64,000 nt of DNA from Negativicutes bacterium (lineage in GTDB: Bacteria; Bacillota_C; Negativicutes; Sporomusales_B; JARLHX01): positions 35,904-99,903 of the forward strand of contig JARLHX010000384.1 of assembly GCA_031292035.1 (NCBI GenBank). The letters run 5' to 3'. The notes below the pieces were generated by a model that worked only from the letters and a program-made list of their open reading frames with translations, did no database searches and was not told the DNA's origin. The position numbers were made by a program, and so were the translations under genes. Within the stretch, counting starts at the first letter, position 1. Every line of letters begins with the position of its first letter. Shown one piece after another: positions 34,195 through 42,478 of this stretch.

Positions 34195-35499
34195 CTAGCC
34201 CTGAAGGAGCGGCACTGTGTTGGCGGCGTGGGGCATTACGGTGATGGTATAGTCATCCCGGCCGAGCTTTTCCTTGGCGATGGCGTAGGCTTCTTCAGCG
34301 GTCGTCACCGGGATCATCCCAATGCTGCGGATGAAGTCGGCGTTTTCCGGCTTGGTTACAAATATCAGGGTATTTTCCCTGGCAATGAGTGAAATCTTGC
34401 AGGCGACAAATCCGGGCACTGTGAAATGGTTGCGCACCGCCAGCTCCAGTTCCAGCATATCCTTGTGCTTGAACCAGCCGCTGAACTCTGGCGGCTCGTA
34501 GATGTCGCGGCATTCCAGGAAGCAGATGATGACTCCGCCGGGCTTGACGGCCAGATAGGCATTGTCAATGGTCTTGGCGCCTTGGTAGAGGTTGATGTCT
34601 TTAGGGAATCCACCGGCCGAGGCAATGACCAGATCGGCTTTGGCCTTGATGGGTATGCCGTAAATTTGCTCCACCAGCTTGGTGCCCGCCTCCCAGGCTT
34701 TATACCAGTGACCGGCAAAAAACTTGGCAAATTTCCCTTCCGGCGTAAATACGGCATTCAGCAGGAAATCGGGGTTGGCCAGCGCGGCCACCTCACTCAT
34801 GTCCTCATGCATTTCGTTGCCTTCCAGCTTGCCGGAAGTGCTGTTGGGGTTCAAGCCCTTACCGATTTCCTTGTTCATGCAGTACAGGTGGTTGCCCTGA
34901 ATGCTGGTAAAGGCGCTCACGCCCGGCATGATGGCCTTGCGCCCGGCGCCAAAGCCGGACATCAGGTGGTAGACAATGCCGCCGGTGAGAATGACCTTGT
35001 CGGCTTCCGCCACCCTGCGATTGATATAGCACTTGACGCCGCGACTGGTGGTCCCGGTGTAAACCAGATTTTCCTGGTCATGGCAATCATGCTGGTAAAT
35101 CGGCACCCGGTGGCAAACATTCTGGCCGCATACCAATACGTCCTCGTCTGCGATATGTGCCCGGTGAGCCCCGAGACCGATGACGATAAACATGTCGCTG
35201 TCGGGGATGCCGGCGGCGTTCAATTCATCCAGCAGGACAGGCAGGAAATGATCGAATTTAATCCAGGCCCGGGTAATGTCACTGACAATAATCGCCACCT
35301 TGTCGCCAGGCTTTACCACCTCAGGCAGCGGCGGCGTGCCGATGGGATTGTGGAGGGCTTCTTTGACAGCGGCTGCGACATCGCTGACCGGCGCATAGGG
35401 CCGACCCTCAATCTCATGAATAATCTGCTGCTCCGGCAGAGCCAGCTTCAGCTTCTCGTCGCCGAGACCAAATTCAAATATTTTTTCTTTCACTGCCAT
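34195..35499 (-). CDS. LarA-family nickel-pincer racemase/epimerase
   Basis: A 434-residue DUF2088 protein of the lactate racemase superfamily. Residues matching the LarA active site are visible: His112 in GAHRAH, His178 in VYHLMSGF and Lys188 in GAGRKAIMPG, the lysine that carries the nickel-pincer nucleotide in LarA. The substrate may be lactate or another 2-hydroxyacid; many homologues act on other acids. No larB/C/E cofactor genes are in the window. It stands alone between tRNA-Arg and hydE. Confidence 0.88.
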   Translation of the reverse strand: MAVKEKIFEFGLGDEKLKLALPEQQIIHEIEGRPYAPVSDVAAAVKEALHNPIGTPPLPEVVKPGDKVAIIVSDITRAWIKFDHFLPVLLDELNAAGIPDSDMFIVIGLGAHRAHIADEDVLVCGQNVCHRVPIYQHDCHDQENLVYTGTTSRGVKCYINRRVAEADKVILTGGIVYHLMSGFGAGRKAIMPGVSAFTSIQGNHLYCMNKEIGKGLNPNSTSGKLEGNEMHEDMSEVAALANPDFLLNAVFTPEGKFAKFFAGHWYKAWEAGTKLVEQIYGIPIKAKADLVIASAGGFPKDINLYQGAKTIDNAYLAVKPGGVIICFLECRDIYEPPEFSGWFKHKDMLELELAVRNHFTVPGFVACKISLIARENTLIFVTKPENADFIRSIGMIPVTTAEEAYAIAKEKLGRDDYTITVMPHAANTVPLLQG

Positions 35500-35551
35500 C
35501 TCTCCTATATTCGGCTATTTATCACAATATATCCTATTTGCCAAGAGGGCG

Positions 35552-36601
35552 TCAATTTCCCGATGAGACGCGGCTTTTGCGCCGGAACCCATAGTCCTGG
35601 GATACTTTCCGGCCAATGCCGCTGATTTTACCGGTGATACAGGACCGGCAGTGGGCCGGCGAGTCATTGATGCAGATCTTGCCGGGATAGAGGGCATACA
35701 TCCGGCGATAATCACCTTCGGTGACATTAGGCATCACCACATTAGCGCCGCTTTTCAAGGCAATCACCCGGCCGTTGGGATTGAGCGACTCCATCGCCGT
35801 GGTGGCCGGTATATTGATATCCGGCAATAGCAGCCGGATGAGCGCCATCACCTTCAGGCTCAAATCAAAACTGCCGCCATTCTCAGCCTTGAGGGGGGTA
35901 TCCGGATTGGGAATGAATGGCCCGACGCCGATCATGTCGGCATCGATTGTTTTAAAAAAGAGAATATCATCGGCCAGCGACGCCAACGTCTGGCCCGGCA
36001 GGCCGACAAGGCAGCCGCTCCCCACTTCAAATCCGAGCTCTTTCAGGTCCTTCAGGCAACGCATCCGATTGTCAAAACTCATTCCCGGGTCCATGGCGTC
36101 ATAGAGTCCCTTGTCGGTCGTCTCAATTCGGAGCAGATAGCGGTCGGCCCCCGCTTCCTTATAGGCCTGGTATTCCTCGCGGGTCTTCTCGCCGATGCTC
36201 AGGGTAACAGCCATATCCAGTTCTTTGATCTTCCGGATGATATCCGCCATCTCTTCGACAGAATAACAGAGTCCTTCGCCGGACTGCAGGACCACCGTAC
36301 GGTAGCCATATTCCCGGGCCTTGCGGGCGAATTCAATAATAACATCCGGTTCGAGACGATACCTTTCCAGGACGTTGTTATCGCGGCGCAGGCCGCAGTA
36401 AAGACAATTTTGCTTGCAAATATTCGAAAACTCGATGAGTCCCCTCAGATGGACCTCATCGCCGACATAACAGTGGCGGACCCTGTCGGCGGCCGCGAAT
36501 AACTCGCTGTTGAATTCGTTCGATTCCAGCAAGGCGACAATCTCGTCTTTTTCCAGCTGATGGGCGCTCTCGGCTTTAGCAATCAGTGCCAGCAGTTCCA
36601 T
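35552..36601 (-). CDS. hydE: HydE-like radical SAM enzyme ([FeFe] hydrogenase maturation)
   Basis: A 349-residue radical SAM protein. The cluster motif is Cys62-x3-Cys66-x2-Cys69 (NICKQNCLYCG), followed by a TIM barrel with GSGCLVGLPGQT and a BATS-like C-terminal domain with further Cys (HCRSC). It matches HydE, which supplies a precursor step for the hydrogenase H-cluster; PylB and biotin synthase are the nearest alternatives. The start at 36601 follows GGGAGG. HydF and HydG are not nearby. Confidence 0.85.
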   Translation of the reverse strand: MELLALIAKAESAHQLEKDEIVALLESNEFNSELFAAADRVRHCYVGDEVHLRGLIEFSNICKQNCLYCGLRRDNNVLERYRLEPDVIIEFARKAREYGYRTVVLQSGEGLCYSVEEMADIIRKIKELDMAVTLSIGEKTREEYQAYKEAGADRYLLRIETTDKGLYDAMDPGMSFDNRMRCLKDLKELGFEVGSGCLVGLPGQTLASLADDILFFKTIDADMIGVGPFIPNPDTPLKAENGGSFDLSLKVMALIRLLLPDINIPATTAMESLNPNGRVIALKSGANVVMPNVTEGDYRRMYALYPGKICINDSPAHCRSCITGKISGIGRKVSQDYGFRRKSRVSSGN

Positions 36602-36710
36602 ATCATATCCTCCCGCCAAAACGGATTATCTCTACAAATGGATTATCTTTATTATATACATTTTATGCCCTTGACGCCAGGATTTTTGTTGTACCAGATG
36701 CGCCGAGCGC

Positions 36711-36748
36711 AAATAAACCACCCCGAGTCTTTTGACCCAGGGTGGTTT
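36711..36748 (-). terminator. Terminator of the LemA/TPM operon
   Basis: Minus-strand AAACCACCC / GGGTGGTTT stem with an extended imperfect middle, followed by a T-rich ATTT stretch, 11 bases past the TPM gene. Confidence 0.8.
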
Positions 36749-36758
36749 GCCGGCATCA

Positions 36759-37523
36759 CTACCAGCGTCGTTCCGAACCGCCGCCGCCGCCCGAGCCGCC
36801 GCCGAAACCTCCGCCGCCCGAACCGCCACCACCACCACCGCCCCGGAACAGGGACAGAATCAAAAAGGTGAAAGTGCCGCCGAAAAACAGCCAATCAATA
36901 GCCACCAGAAGGAGTAGACCCGCAATGACGGCAAGATGCAGCCACCAGGGCATCATATCCCACCAGGACTGCTTGACGGCCGGGCGGTGTTGCACCGGTT
37001 TGGCGTCAGTCTTCAGTTCGAGATTATATTCCTTGGCCACCTCAGTAGCAACTGCCAGGTAACCGTTTAAAATGCCGTGGTCATAGTCGCCCTGCTGAAA
37101 GTAAGGCAACATATACTCATCTTGAATCCGCCCGGTCTTGGCGTCAGGCAACCGCCCTTCCAGACCATAACCCACCTCAATGCGCGACTGCCGGTCATTG
37201 ACCGCAATCAGCATAACCACCCCGTTATTGAGGCTTTTATCCCCCACACCCCATTGTCTGAGGATGGTCAGGGCATAATCCGAGATGGGATTGCCGTCCA
37301 GGGTTTTGACTGTAACCACAACCACATGGGCTTTGGTTTTGGCGCGCAGCTGGCTGCTCAGGTTGTCGATCCTGTTTTTGGTATCGCCGCTCAGCACGCC
37401 GGCATAGTCCTGAACAAAGACACTGCCGCTGGTAGGAGCCGGGGGAACCTGAGGCTCGGCCCAGGCAACAGCGCCAAGGGCTAAATAAAGCCCAAGCACC
37501 AGGCAAGCCAGCCATTTTTTCAT
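36759..37523 (-). CDS. TPM-domain protein (YgcG-like)
   Basis: A 254-residue membrane-associated protein: signal peptide (residues 1-22), extracytoplasmic TPM domain at about 38-165 (FVQDYAGVLSG to the NGYLAV region), a membrane helix at about 195-220 and a Gly/Ser-rich tail ending ERRW. TPM proteins are linked to membrane stress and photosystem repair in other organisms; the bacterial role is unsettled. It follows lemA by 24 bases, a pairing seen in many genomes. Confidence 0.9.
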   Translation of the reverse strand: MKKWLACLVLGLYLALGAVAWAEPQVPPAPTSGSVFVQDYAGVLSGDTKNRIDNLSSQLRAKTKAHVVVVTVKTLDGNPISDYALTILRQWGVGDKSLNNGVVMLIAVNDRQSRIEVGYGLEGRLPDAKTGRIQDEYMLPYFQQGDYDHGILNGYLAVATEVAKEYNLELKTDAKPVQHRPAVKQSWWDMMPWWLHLAVIAGLLLLVAIDWLFFGGTFTFLILSLFRGGGGGGGSGGGGFGGGSGGGGGSERRW

Positions 37524-37547
37524 GCTACATTCCTCGCTTTACCCGGC

Positions 37548-38102
37548 TTAGAACTTGACTTGGGGAACCTGTTTCGCGCCCTCTTCAGCCCGGAAATATT
37601 CCTTCGGCCCAAAACCCATCATTCCGGCAAAGAGATTGGTCGGGAAAGAACGGATCTTGGTATTGAAGCCTTGAACGGCGTCATTGTAGTCCTTGCGGGC
37701 CACGGCGATGCGATTTTCGGTACCGGACAGCTCGTCAGACAACTGCCGGAAATTTTGGTCAGCCTTCAGGTTAGGATAGTTTTCGGCAACAACTAATAGC
37801 CGCGACAGGGCACCGGTCATTTCGGTATCTGCCTGTGCTTTGGCTGCAGGCCCTTGGGCGCCTGCCAGTTTTGCCCGGGCGTCGGCTACGGCCTGAATCG
37901 CCTGGGTTTCATGAGCGGCATACCCTTTGACAGTCGCCACCAGGTTGGGGATCAGGTCGGCCCGTCGCTGGAGCTGATTGTCGATCTGACTCCACTTGCC
38001 GTTGACATTTTCATTGGTGCTCACCAGGGAATTGTAACTGGATATCCCGGCAATTACTAATACCGCCACAAGGGCAAGAATAATCCATACTGTTTTGTTC
38101 AC
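37548..38102 (-). CDS. lemA: LemA family protein
   Basis: A 184-residue protein with one N-terminal membrane helix (residues 4-22) and a long helical-bundle domain containing the family segment NVNGKWSQIDNQLQRRADLIPNL (begins at about residue 33). Cellular role unknown; it is commonly paired with TPM proteins as here. First gene of the two-gene operon. Confidence 0.93.
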   Translation of the reverse strand: MNKTVWIILALVAVLVIAGISSYNSLVSTNENVNGKWSQIDNQLQRRADLIPNLVATVKGYAAHETQAIQAVADARAKLAGAQGPAAKAQADTEMTGALSRLLVVAENYPNLKADQNFRQLSDELSGTENRIAVARKDYNDAVQGFNTKIRSFPTNLFAGMMGFGPKEYFRAEEGAKQVPQVKF

Positions 38103-38300
38103 TCAGTTTTACCTCCTTGTTTTTGGGACTACATCTTATATTATACCAGAAATTCGTCACTTCGCCACATCCCTCCGTCAAGCCAATTTTTCTCCCTTTC
38201 TGATTTTTACGTACGGAATTGTCCTCCGCGGAAAAAAGGAAATATCCTGTACCACTAGGAATAAACTGTAAATAGACAACTTATCCAGGGAGGTCGAGTT

Positions 38301-39053
38301 ATGAAGACAACAGGAAATACTATTTTAATCACCGGCGGAGCATCTGGCATCGGGCTGGCGCTGGCCGAGCGTTTTCTCAGCCGCGGCAACCAAGTCATCA
38401 TCTGCGGCCGGCGACCAGACAAGCTGCAACAGGCCAAAGAAAGGCTGCCTGCACTTCACATCCGAGTCGCTGATATCGCCGTTGAAGCCGATCGCCTGGC
38501 GCTGTGCGACTGGGTCAGCAGCGAATTCCCGGACCTCAACGTCCTCATCAACAACGCCGGTATCCAGCAGCGGGTCAATCTTCTTGACGCCACCGCCGCC
38601 TGGAGTCATTACCGCGAGGAACTCCTGATCAATCAGGAGGCCCCCATTCATCTCACCATGCTTCTTATCCCCCACCTGCGGCAAAAACAAGCCGCCGCCA
38701 TCGTCAATGTGACCTCCGGCCTGGCCTTCGTCCCAGCCGGCTGGGTCCCCATCTACAGCGCCACCAAGGCCGCGATGCACTCCTTCACTGTCAGCCTCCG
38801 CCTGCAGCTCGCCGAAACGCCGATTGAGATCATCGAAATCATCCCCCCGGCGGTCAATACCGACCTCGGCGGGGTGGGGCTGCATACCTTTGGCGAGCCG
38901 CTGGACCAATTTGCTGACGCGATGTTTGCAGGACTTGATCAGGGAGAAGCTGAAATCGGCTACGGTTTCTCGAAAAAAGCCATGCACGCCTCCCGGGCCG
39001 AACAGGACGAAATCGTCAAAGCCAACTGGGAACGGATGAAAGATCATAAATAA
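38301..39053 (+). CDS. Short-chain dehydrogenase (SDR), DltE-like
   Basis: A 250-residue NAD(P)-dependent oxidoreductase: TGGASGIGLA dinucleotide-binding motif at residues 11-20, NNAG, catalytic Ser in NVTSGLAFVP and YSATKAA with the catalytic Tyr and Lys. GGGAGG precedes the ATG. It resembles YvaG/DltE-like oxidoreductases, but the substrate is unknown. Monocistronic; convergent to the AtoE operon, with a shared terminator. Confidence 0.9.
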   Translation: MKTTGNTILITGGASGIGLALAERFLSRGNQVIICGRRPDKLQQAKERLPALHIRVADIAVEADRLALCDWVSSEFPDLNVLINNAGIQQRVNLLDATAAWSHYREELLINQEAPIHLTMLLIPHLRQKQAAAIVNVTSGLAFVPAGWVPIYSATKAAMHSFTVSLRLQLAETPIEIIEIIPPAVNTDLGGVGLHTFGEPLDQFADAMFAGLDQGEAEIGYGFSKKAMHASRAEQDEIVKANWERMKDHK

Positions 39054-39093
39054 AATAAAAACACCTGGTCCGTTACGGGCCAGGTGTTTTTGT
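39054..39093. terminator. Bidirectional terminator
   Basis: The stem AACACCTGG(T/C)C / GGCCAGGTGTT with an A-tract on one side and T-tract on the other, between the SDR gene (+) and the atoE gene (-). Confidence 0.92.
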
Positions 39094-39110
39094 GGACAAA
39101 AGAACGAAGT

Positions 39111-40433
39111 CTAGTGAATCAGCATAATGCCGGCAATGGCCACCACGTTGCCGATGAGAAACAGCAGCACCGAGAAACCGATCAGGTCGCGGATGCTGAT
39201 ATTAGCGATTGCCAGCAGCGGCAGCGCCCAGAACGGGCAGACCACATTCCAGATGCTTTCTCCCCAGGCCACACCCATGGCCACCTTCCAGGGCTCCACA
39301 CCCAGCTTGGCGGCAGCCGGCAGCATAAAGGGGGCCTGAACCACCCAGTGTCCGCCAGCCGACGGAACGAAAACGCTGATAATCAGCGACGAGAAATAAC
39401 AATAAAGCTCAAAAGTATCATAGGTAGACATCTTCAAAAGCAGGTCGGAGATCCAAAGTACCAGCCCGCTGCCCTGCATGATGCTCATGATGCCAGCGTA
39501 AAACGGATACTGGAGAATGATCCCCGCTGCAGTGGTGGCACCTTTAGACATGGCTTTTGAATAATTGATCAGTGTACCATGGGCCAAGATACCCAAAACG
39601 ATGAAAGCGAAAATCAGGATGTTCAGATTTAGGGAACCGCCTTGCACAAAAAAGTAGACGACATAAGCAAGCCCCATCAATCCCAAAGAGTAATTCAAAA
39701 TCAAGCTGGTGTCGAGATGGTCGGCAATCTGCTTCTGCGCTGGAGCGGCGACCGCTGGGGCATCGTCATCCTCAAAGAGGCTGGGATCAGCCACCACGGT
39801 ATCCTCTTTCTTCGGGATCATCATCAGCAGCACCAGCGGAATGACGATTGCCAGAGTTATTGTAATAAAGAGTGCTTGGGGATGAAAAATGGTCTGGGAC
39901 AGCGGGACAAGCCCGATTTCCTTTTCCAGAAAGTGACCTTTGGTATTGATTAACAGCGGCACCGAAGCCGACATCCCGCCATGAGTGATGATAATTCCGG
40001 AAAATGCGGCGGTGACCAGCAAACGAAAATCGACGTCAGGATGCAGCTTGGCGGCTTCGCGGGCCAGCAGCCCGCCGGCTATCAATCCCAGGCCCCAGTT
40101 GAGGTAGTACAGCACCATCGAGACAAAACCGATGAAAATTACAGTTTGTCCGGGAGTGCGTGGGATACCGGCGATCGCCCTGAGAAACCGGCGGACAACG
40201 GGAGCCGCCGCCAGGGCATAACCGCTCACGATAACCATCGTCATCTGCATGGCGAAAGCCAGAATGCCAAAGAAGCCGGCGCCCCAGTCGTTGACGATTT
40301 TCATGATCGGCGTGTGAGTAATTCCAAGGGCCATAGCTACCACGACCAAAGAAATAATCCACGCGATTGTAAACGGGTCAGGCAGATACCTTTGCATCAG
40401 GTTGACGAAAAACATCAGGATTCTGTTAATCAT
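39111..40433 (-). CDS. atoE: Short-chain fatty acid transporter AtoE-type
   Basis: A 440-residue inner-membrane carrier with about 10-12 hydrophobic segments, matching the AtoE family of short-chain fatty acid uptake proteins (PDPFTIAWIISLVV near the start, GGHWVVQAPFMLPAA late). It is last of the sigma-54-controlled operon BKACE - hydroxyacyl-CoA dehydrogenase - atoE, which suggests import of a short acid that is then processed as CoA ester or beta-keto acid. Confidence 0.92.
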   Translation of the reverse strand: MINRILMFFVNLMQRYLPDPFTIAWIISLVVVAMALGITHTPIMKIVNDWGAGFFGILAFAMQMTMVIVSGYALAAAPVVRRFLRAIAGIPRTPGQTVIFIGFVSMVLYYLNWGLGLIAGGLLAREAAKLHPDVDFRLLVTAAFSGIIITHGGMSASVPLLINTKGHFLEKEIGLVPLSQTIFHPQALFITITLAIVIPLVLLMMIPKKEDTVVADPSLFEDDDAPAVAAPAQKQIADHLDTSLILNYSLGLMGLAYVVYFFVQGGSLNLNILIFAFIVLGILAHGTLINYSKAMSKGATTAAGIILQYPFYAGIMSIMQGSGLVLWISDLLLKMSTYDTFELYCYFSSLIISVFVPSAGGHWVVQAPFMLPAAAKLGVEPWKVAMGVAWGESIWNVVCPFWALPLLAIANISIRDLIGFSVLLFLIGNVVAIAGIMLIH

Positions 40434-40484
40434 CTGTACACCCCATCTCCCTTTTCTTATTGTAATCAGTGCTCTTGGACAGCC

Positions 40485-41429
40485 TTAAATATAATTCTCG
40501 GACGCTTTCAATTGCGTAATCAGCTTTTTCATAAATTTTTTCCTGATGGCCGGAATCTCGTCTTTTTCGTACTTATAAAATCCTTCGCCACTTTTGATGC
40601 CGAGCTTTCCCTCCTCCACTTTCTGCCGGAGAAGCGCGTTGGCGCCCGGCGAATTATCCATGACCTTGAGCAGATTGTCGCCGACAATACACCAGATATC
40701 CAGGCCGCCAAAATCAGCCACCTCAAGCTGACCGGTGGTGGCATAGCGGAAGGCCGGGCCGAATTTCAAGGCTTTATCCACATCCTCGGGGGCGGCAATG
40801 CCTTGCTCAATAATCGAAAACGCCTCCCTGGCGACCCCTTGCTGAATCCGATTGGCCACCAGGCCGGGAACATCCTTCAGCACCTTGGCGGTCTGCTTTT
40901 TGATGGAATGATACAGCGCCGCCACCTCGTTATAAAGTTCTTCCGGCATATTGCCGAAAAAGGACATTTCAACAAGCGGCATCAGATGTCCGGGATTATA
41001 CCAATGGTTGACCAGCATCCTTTTTTGCCGCTCGGGCGAAACCAGCGCCATCATTTCATTCAGCGGCAAACTCGATGTATTGCTGGCTAAAATGGTATGC
41101 GCAGGACACATGGCGTCCAACTGTTGAAACAGCTTCTGTTTGAGGTCAATCACTTCCGGGGCCGCCTCAATCACATAGTCCCGGTCAGCCACCGCCGCCT
41201 GTAAATCGCTGAATACATTAATCCGGCCCAGTGTTTCACCGATGACCTCAGGAGCAATAAATTTTTCCTCGACCATAAGGTCAAGCTCCTGCCTGATCTC
41301 CCCCAGCGCCGAGCTCAGTCTTTTTTCGTCAGTGTCATAGAGATTGACTGCATAGCCGTACATGGCAAACGCCTCGGCGATGCCATGGCCCATGGTGCCT
41401 GCCCCCAAAACAGCAATTTTTTTGATCAA
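40485..41429 (-). CDS. 3-hydroxyacyl-CoA dehydrogenase
   Basis: A 314-residue NAD-dependent enzyme of the 3-hydroxybutyryl-CoA dehydrogenase family: Rossmann motif GAGTMGHGIAEAF at residues 8-20, ASNTSSLP with catalytic-region Ser/Asn, and the HWYNPGHLMPLVE segment in place of the usual HFFNP. It is longer than typical Hbd (about 282), which with the HWYNP motif suggests a substrate variant such as the carnitine/lambda-crystallin-type dehydrogenases. Middle gene of the operon. Confidence 0.87.
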   Translation of the reverse strand: MIKKIAVLGAGTMGHGIAEAFAMYGYAVNLYDTDEKRLSSALGEIRQELDLMVEEKFIAPEVIGETLGRINVFSDLQAAVADRDYVIEAAPEVIDLKQKLFQQLDAMCPAHTILASNTSSLPLNEMMALVSPERQKRMLVNHWYNPGHLMPLVEMSFFGNMPEELYNEVAALYHSIKKQTAKVLKDVPGLVANRIQQGVAREAFSIIEQGIAAPEDVDKALKFGPAFRYATTGQLEVADFGGLDIWCIVGDNLLKVMDNSPGANALLRQKVEEGKLGIKSGEGFYKYEKDEIPAIRKKFMKKLITQLKASENYI

Positions 41430-41451
41430 CGCGAACCCCTCCTTTGTCGGT

Positions 41452-42273
41452 CTATTGTTTCAATCCCAGAATCTTCCTTGCCTGATCGGGAGTAGCGATT
41501 GTCTTGTTGGCCTCTTGAATCAGTCTGCCCGCCCGCTCTACAAATTCGGCGTTGGATTTTGCCAGCCGGTTCCTGGCATAATAAACATTGTCTTCCATGC
41601 CGACGCGCACGTGTCCGCCCAGGGCCAGTGTCGCAAATAACAGCGGCAGATGGCCTGCCCCGATTCCGAACGCCGACCAGGTCGCATCTTCAGGAATCAG
41701 GCTTTTCAGATAAACCAGATTTTCCACCGTCGCCGCCGTCCCCCCGGGAGCACCCAAAACGAACTGATAGTGAAGCGGTCCTTTCAAGACGCCCTTTTTC
41801 AGGTAATACAGCGAATTGTAGACCATGCCGGAATCGAAGATCTCGATTTCAGGCTTCACGTTATTTTCCTGCATGACTCGCCCCAGCTTTTCCAAAAATT
41901 GCGGGGTGTTCATAAACACACTGGTGTGGCCCCAGTTCATCGTACCGGCGTCATATGAGGCCAGTTCCGGCTTGAGCTCGATCAGGTGGGCCATACGGGT
42001 TTCGTCAGTCGCATTCAGATCGCCGGATGTGGTGAGATTCAGGACAATATCACATTTCTCCCTGATCAGCCCCACCGTTTCCTTGAATTTTTCTTTGTTC
42101 ATGGTACCCCTGCCGGCATCGTCGCGCATATGCAAATGGGCGACAGCGGCTCCGGCCTGCCAGCAAGCATATACATCGTCGGCTATCTCTTTTGGCGTCA
42201 AGGGAACATTGGGATTGTTCTCTTTGGTGGGAAAGGCACCTGTTGTTGCGACACTAATGATCACATTTTCCAT
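41452..42273 (-). CDS. Beta-keto acid cleavage enzyme (BKACE, DUF849)
   Basis: A 273-residue zinc enzyme condensing acetyl-CoA with a beta-keto acid to give acetoacetate and a new CoA ester, as 3-keto-5-aminohexanoate cleavage enzyme does. The zinc ligands His46 and His48 are in HLHMRD, as in Kce. The frame is open 21 codons upstream, but ATG 42273 has GAGGTG 7 bases before it. It directly follows a sigma-54 promoter and is first of the operon. The substrate is not readable; no other lysine-fermentation genes are present. Confidence 0.9.
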   Translation of the reverse strand: MENVIISVATTGAFPTKENNPNVPLTPKEIADDVYACWQAGAAVAHLHMRDDAGRGTMNKEKFKETVGLIREKCDIVLNLTTSGDLNATDETRMAHLIELKPELASYDAGTMNWGHTSVFMNTPQFLEKLGRVMQENNVKPEIEIFDSGMVYNSLYYLKKGVLKGPLHYQFVLGAPGGTAATVENLVYLKSLIPEDATWSAFGIGAGHLPLLFATLALGGHVRVGMEDNVYYARNRLAKSNAEFVERAGRLIQEANKTIATPDQARKILGLKQ

Positions 42274-42298
42274 TGTTATCACCTCGGCTATCTTCTGT

Positions 42299-42315
42299 TG
42301 CAAATATTGTGCCAA
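42299..42315 (-). promoter_or_regulatory. Sigma-54 (-24/-12) promoter
   Basis: On the minus strand TTGGCACAATATTTGCA: the invariant GG and GC dinucleotides have the exact 10-base separation and all flanking consensus positions match. It lies 26 bases before the BKACE ATG. Confidence 0.92.
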
Positions 42316-42362
42316 TCCGCTCAGGCCCGCCGCCACAGGCTTCGCGGCTTTAACCGCCCGAC

Positions 42363-42388
42363 TTAGTGATGATTTTTTTCATCACTAA
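42363..42388. promoter_or_regulatory. Palindromic activator site 1
   Basis: TTAGTGATGA (42363-42372) and its exact inverse TCATCACTAA (42379-42388), 6-base spacer, about 50-75 bases upstream of the sigma-54 promoter: the expected place for an enhancer-binding site. Confidence 0.75.
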
Positions 42389-42426
42389 AAAGAAAAGGCG
42401 GAAAATTCTGCCTGTATTCGCCCCTT

Positions 42427-42478
42427 CCTTAGTGATGAAAAACAGCATCACTGCTGATGCCGTTTTTCATCACTAAGG
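42427..42478. promoter_or_regulatory. Palindromic activator site 2 (about 50 bp)
   Basis: The same half-site TTAGTGATGA (42429-42438) and TCATCACTAA (42467-42476) bound a nearly perfect long palindrome with inner arms GCATCA/TGATGC. It overlaps the 3' end and stop codon of the activator gene. No T-tract follows, so a binding site is more likely than a terminator. Confidence 0.7.

Noticed and set aside
34426..35625. 399-residue plus-strand frame opposite the LarA-type gene
   Set aside because: Antisense shadow of a strongly conserved gene; no start signal and no family features.
36742..37062. Pro-rich plus-strand frame
   Set aside because: It is the complement of the Gly-rich tail of the TPM protein.
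39981..41090. 369-residue plus-strand frame
   Set aside because: Antisense to atoE and the hydroxyacyl-CoA dehydrogenase; composition typical of a reverse-strand shadow in GC-rich DNA.
42427..42478. Long palindrome as terminator of the sigma-54 activator gene
   Set aside because: No T-tract follows, and its half-sites recur in a second palindrome nearer the sigma-54 promoter, which fits a binding site better.
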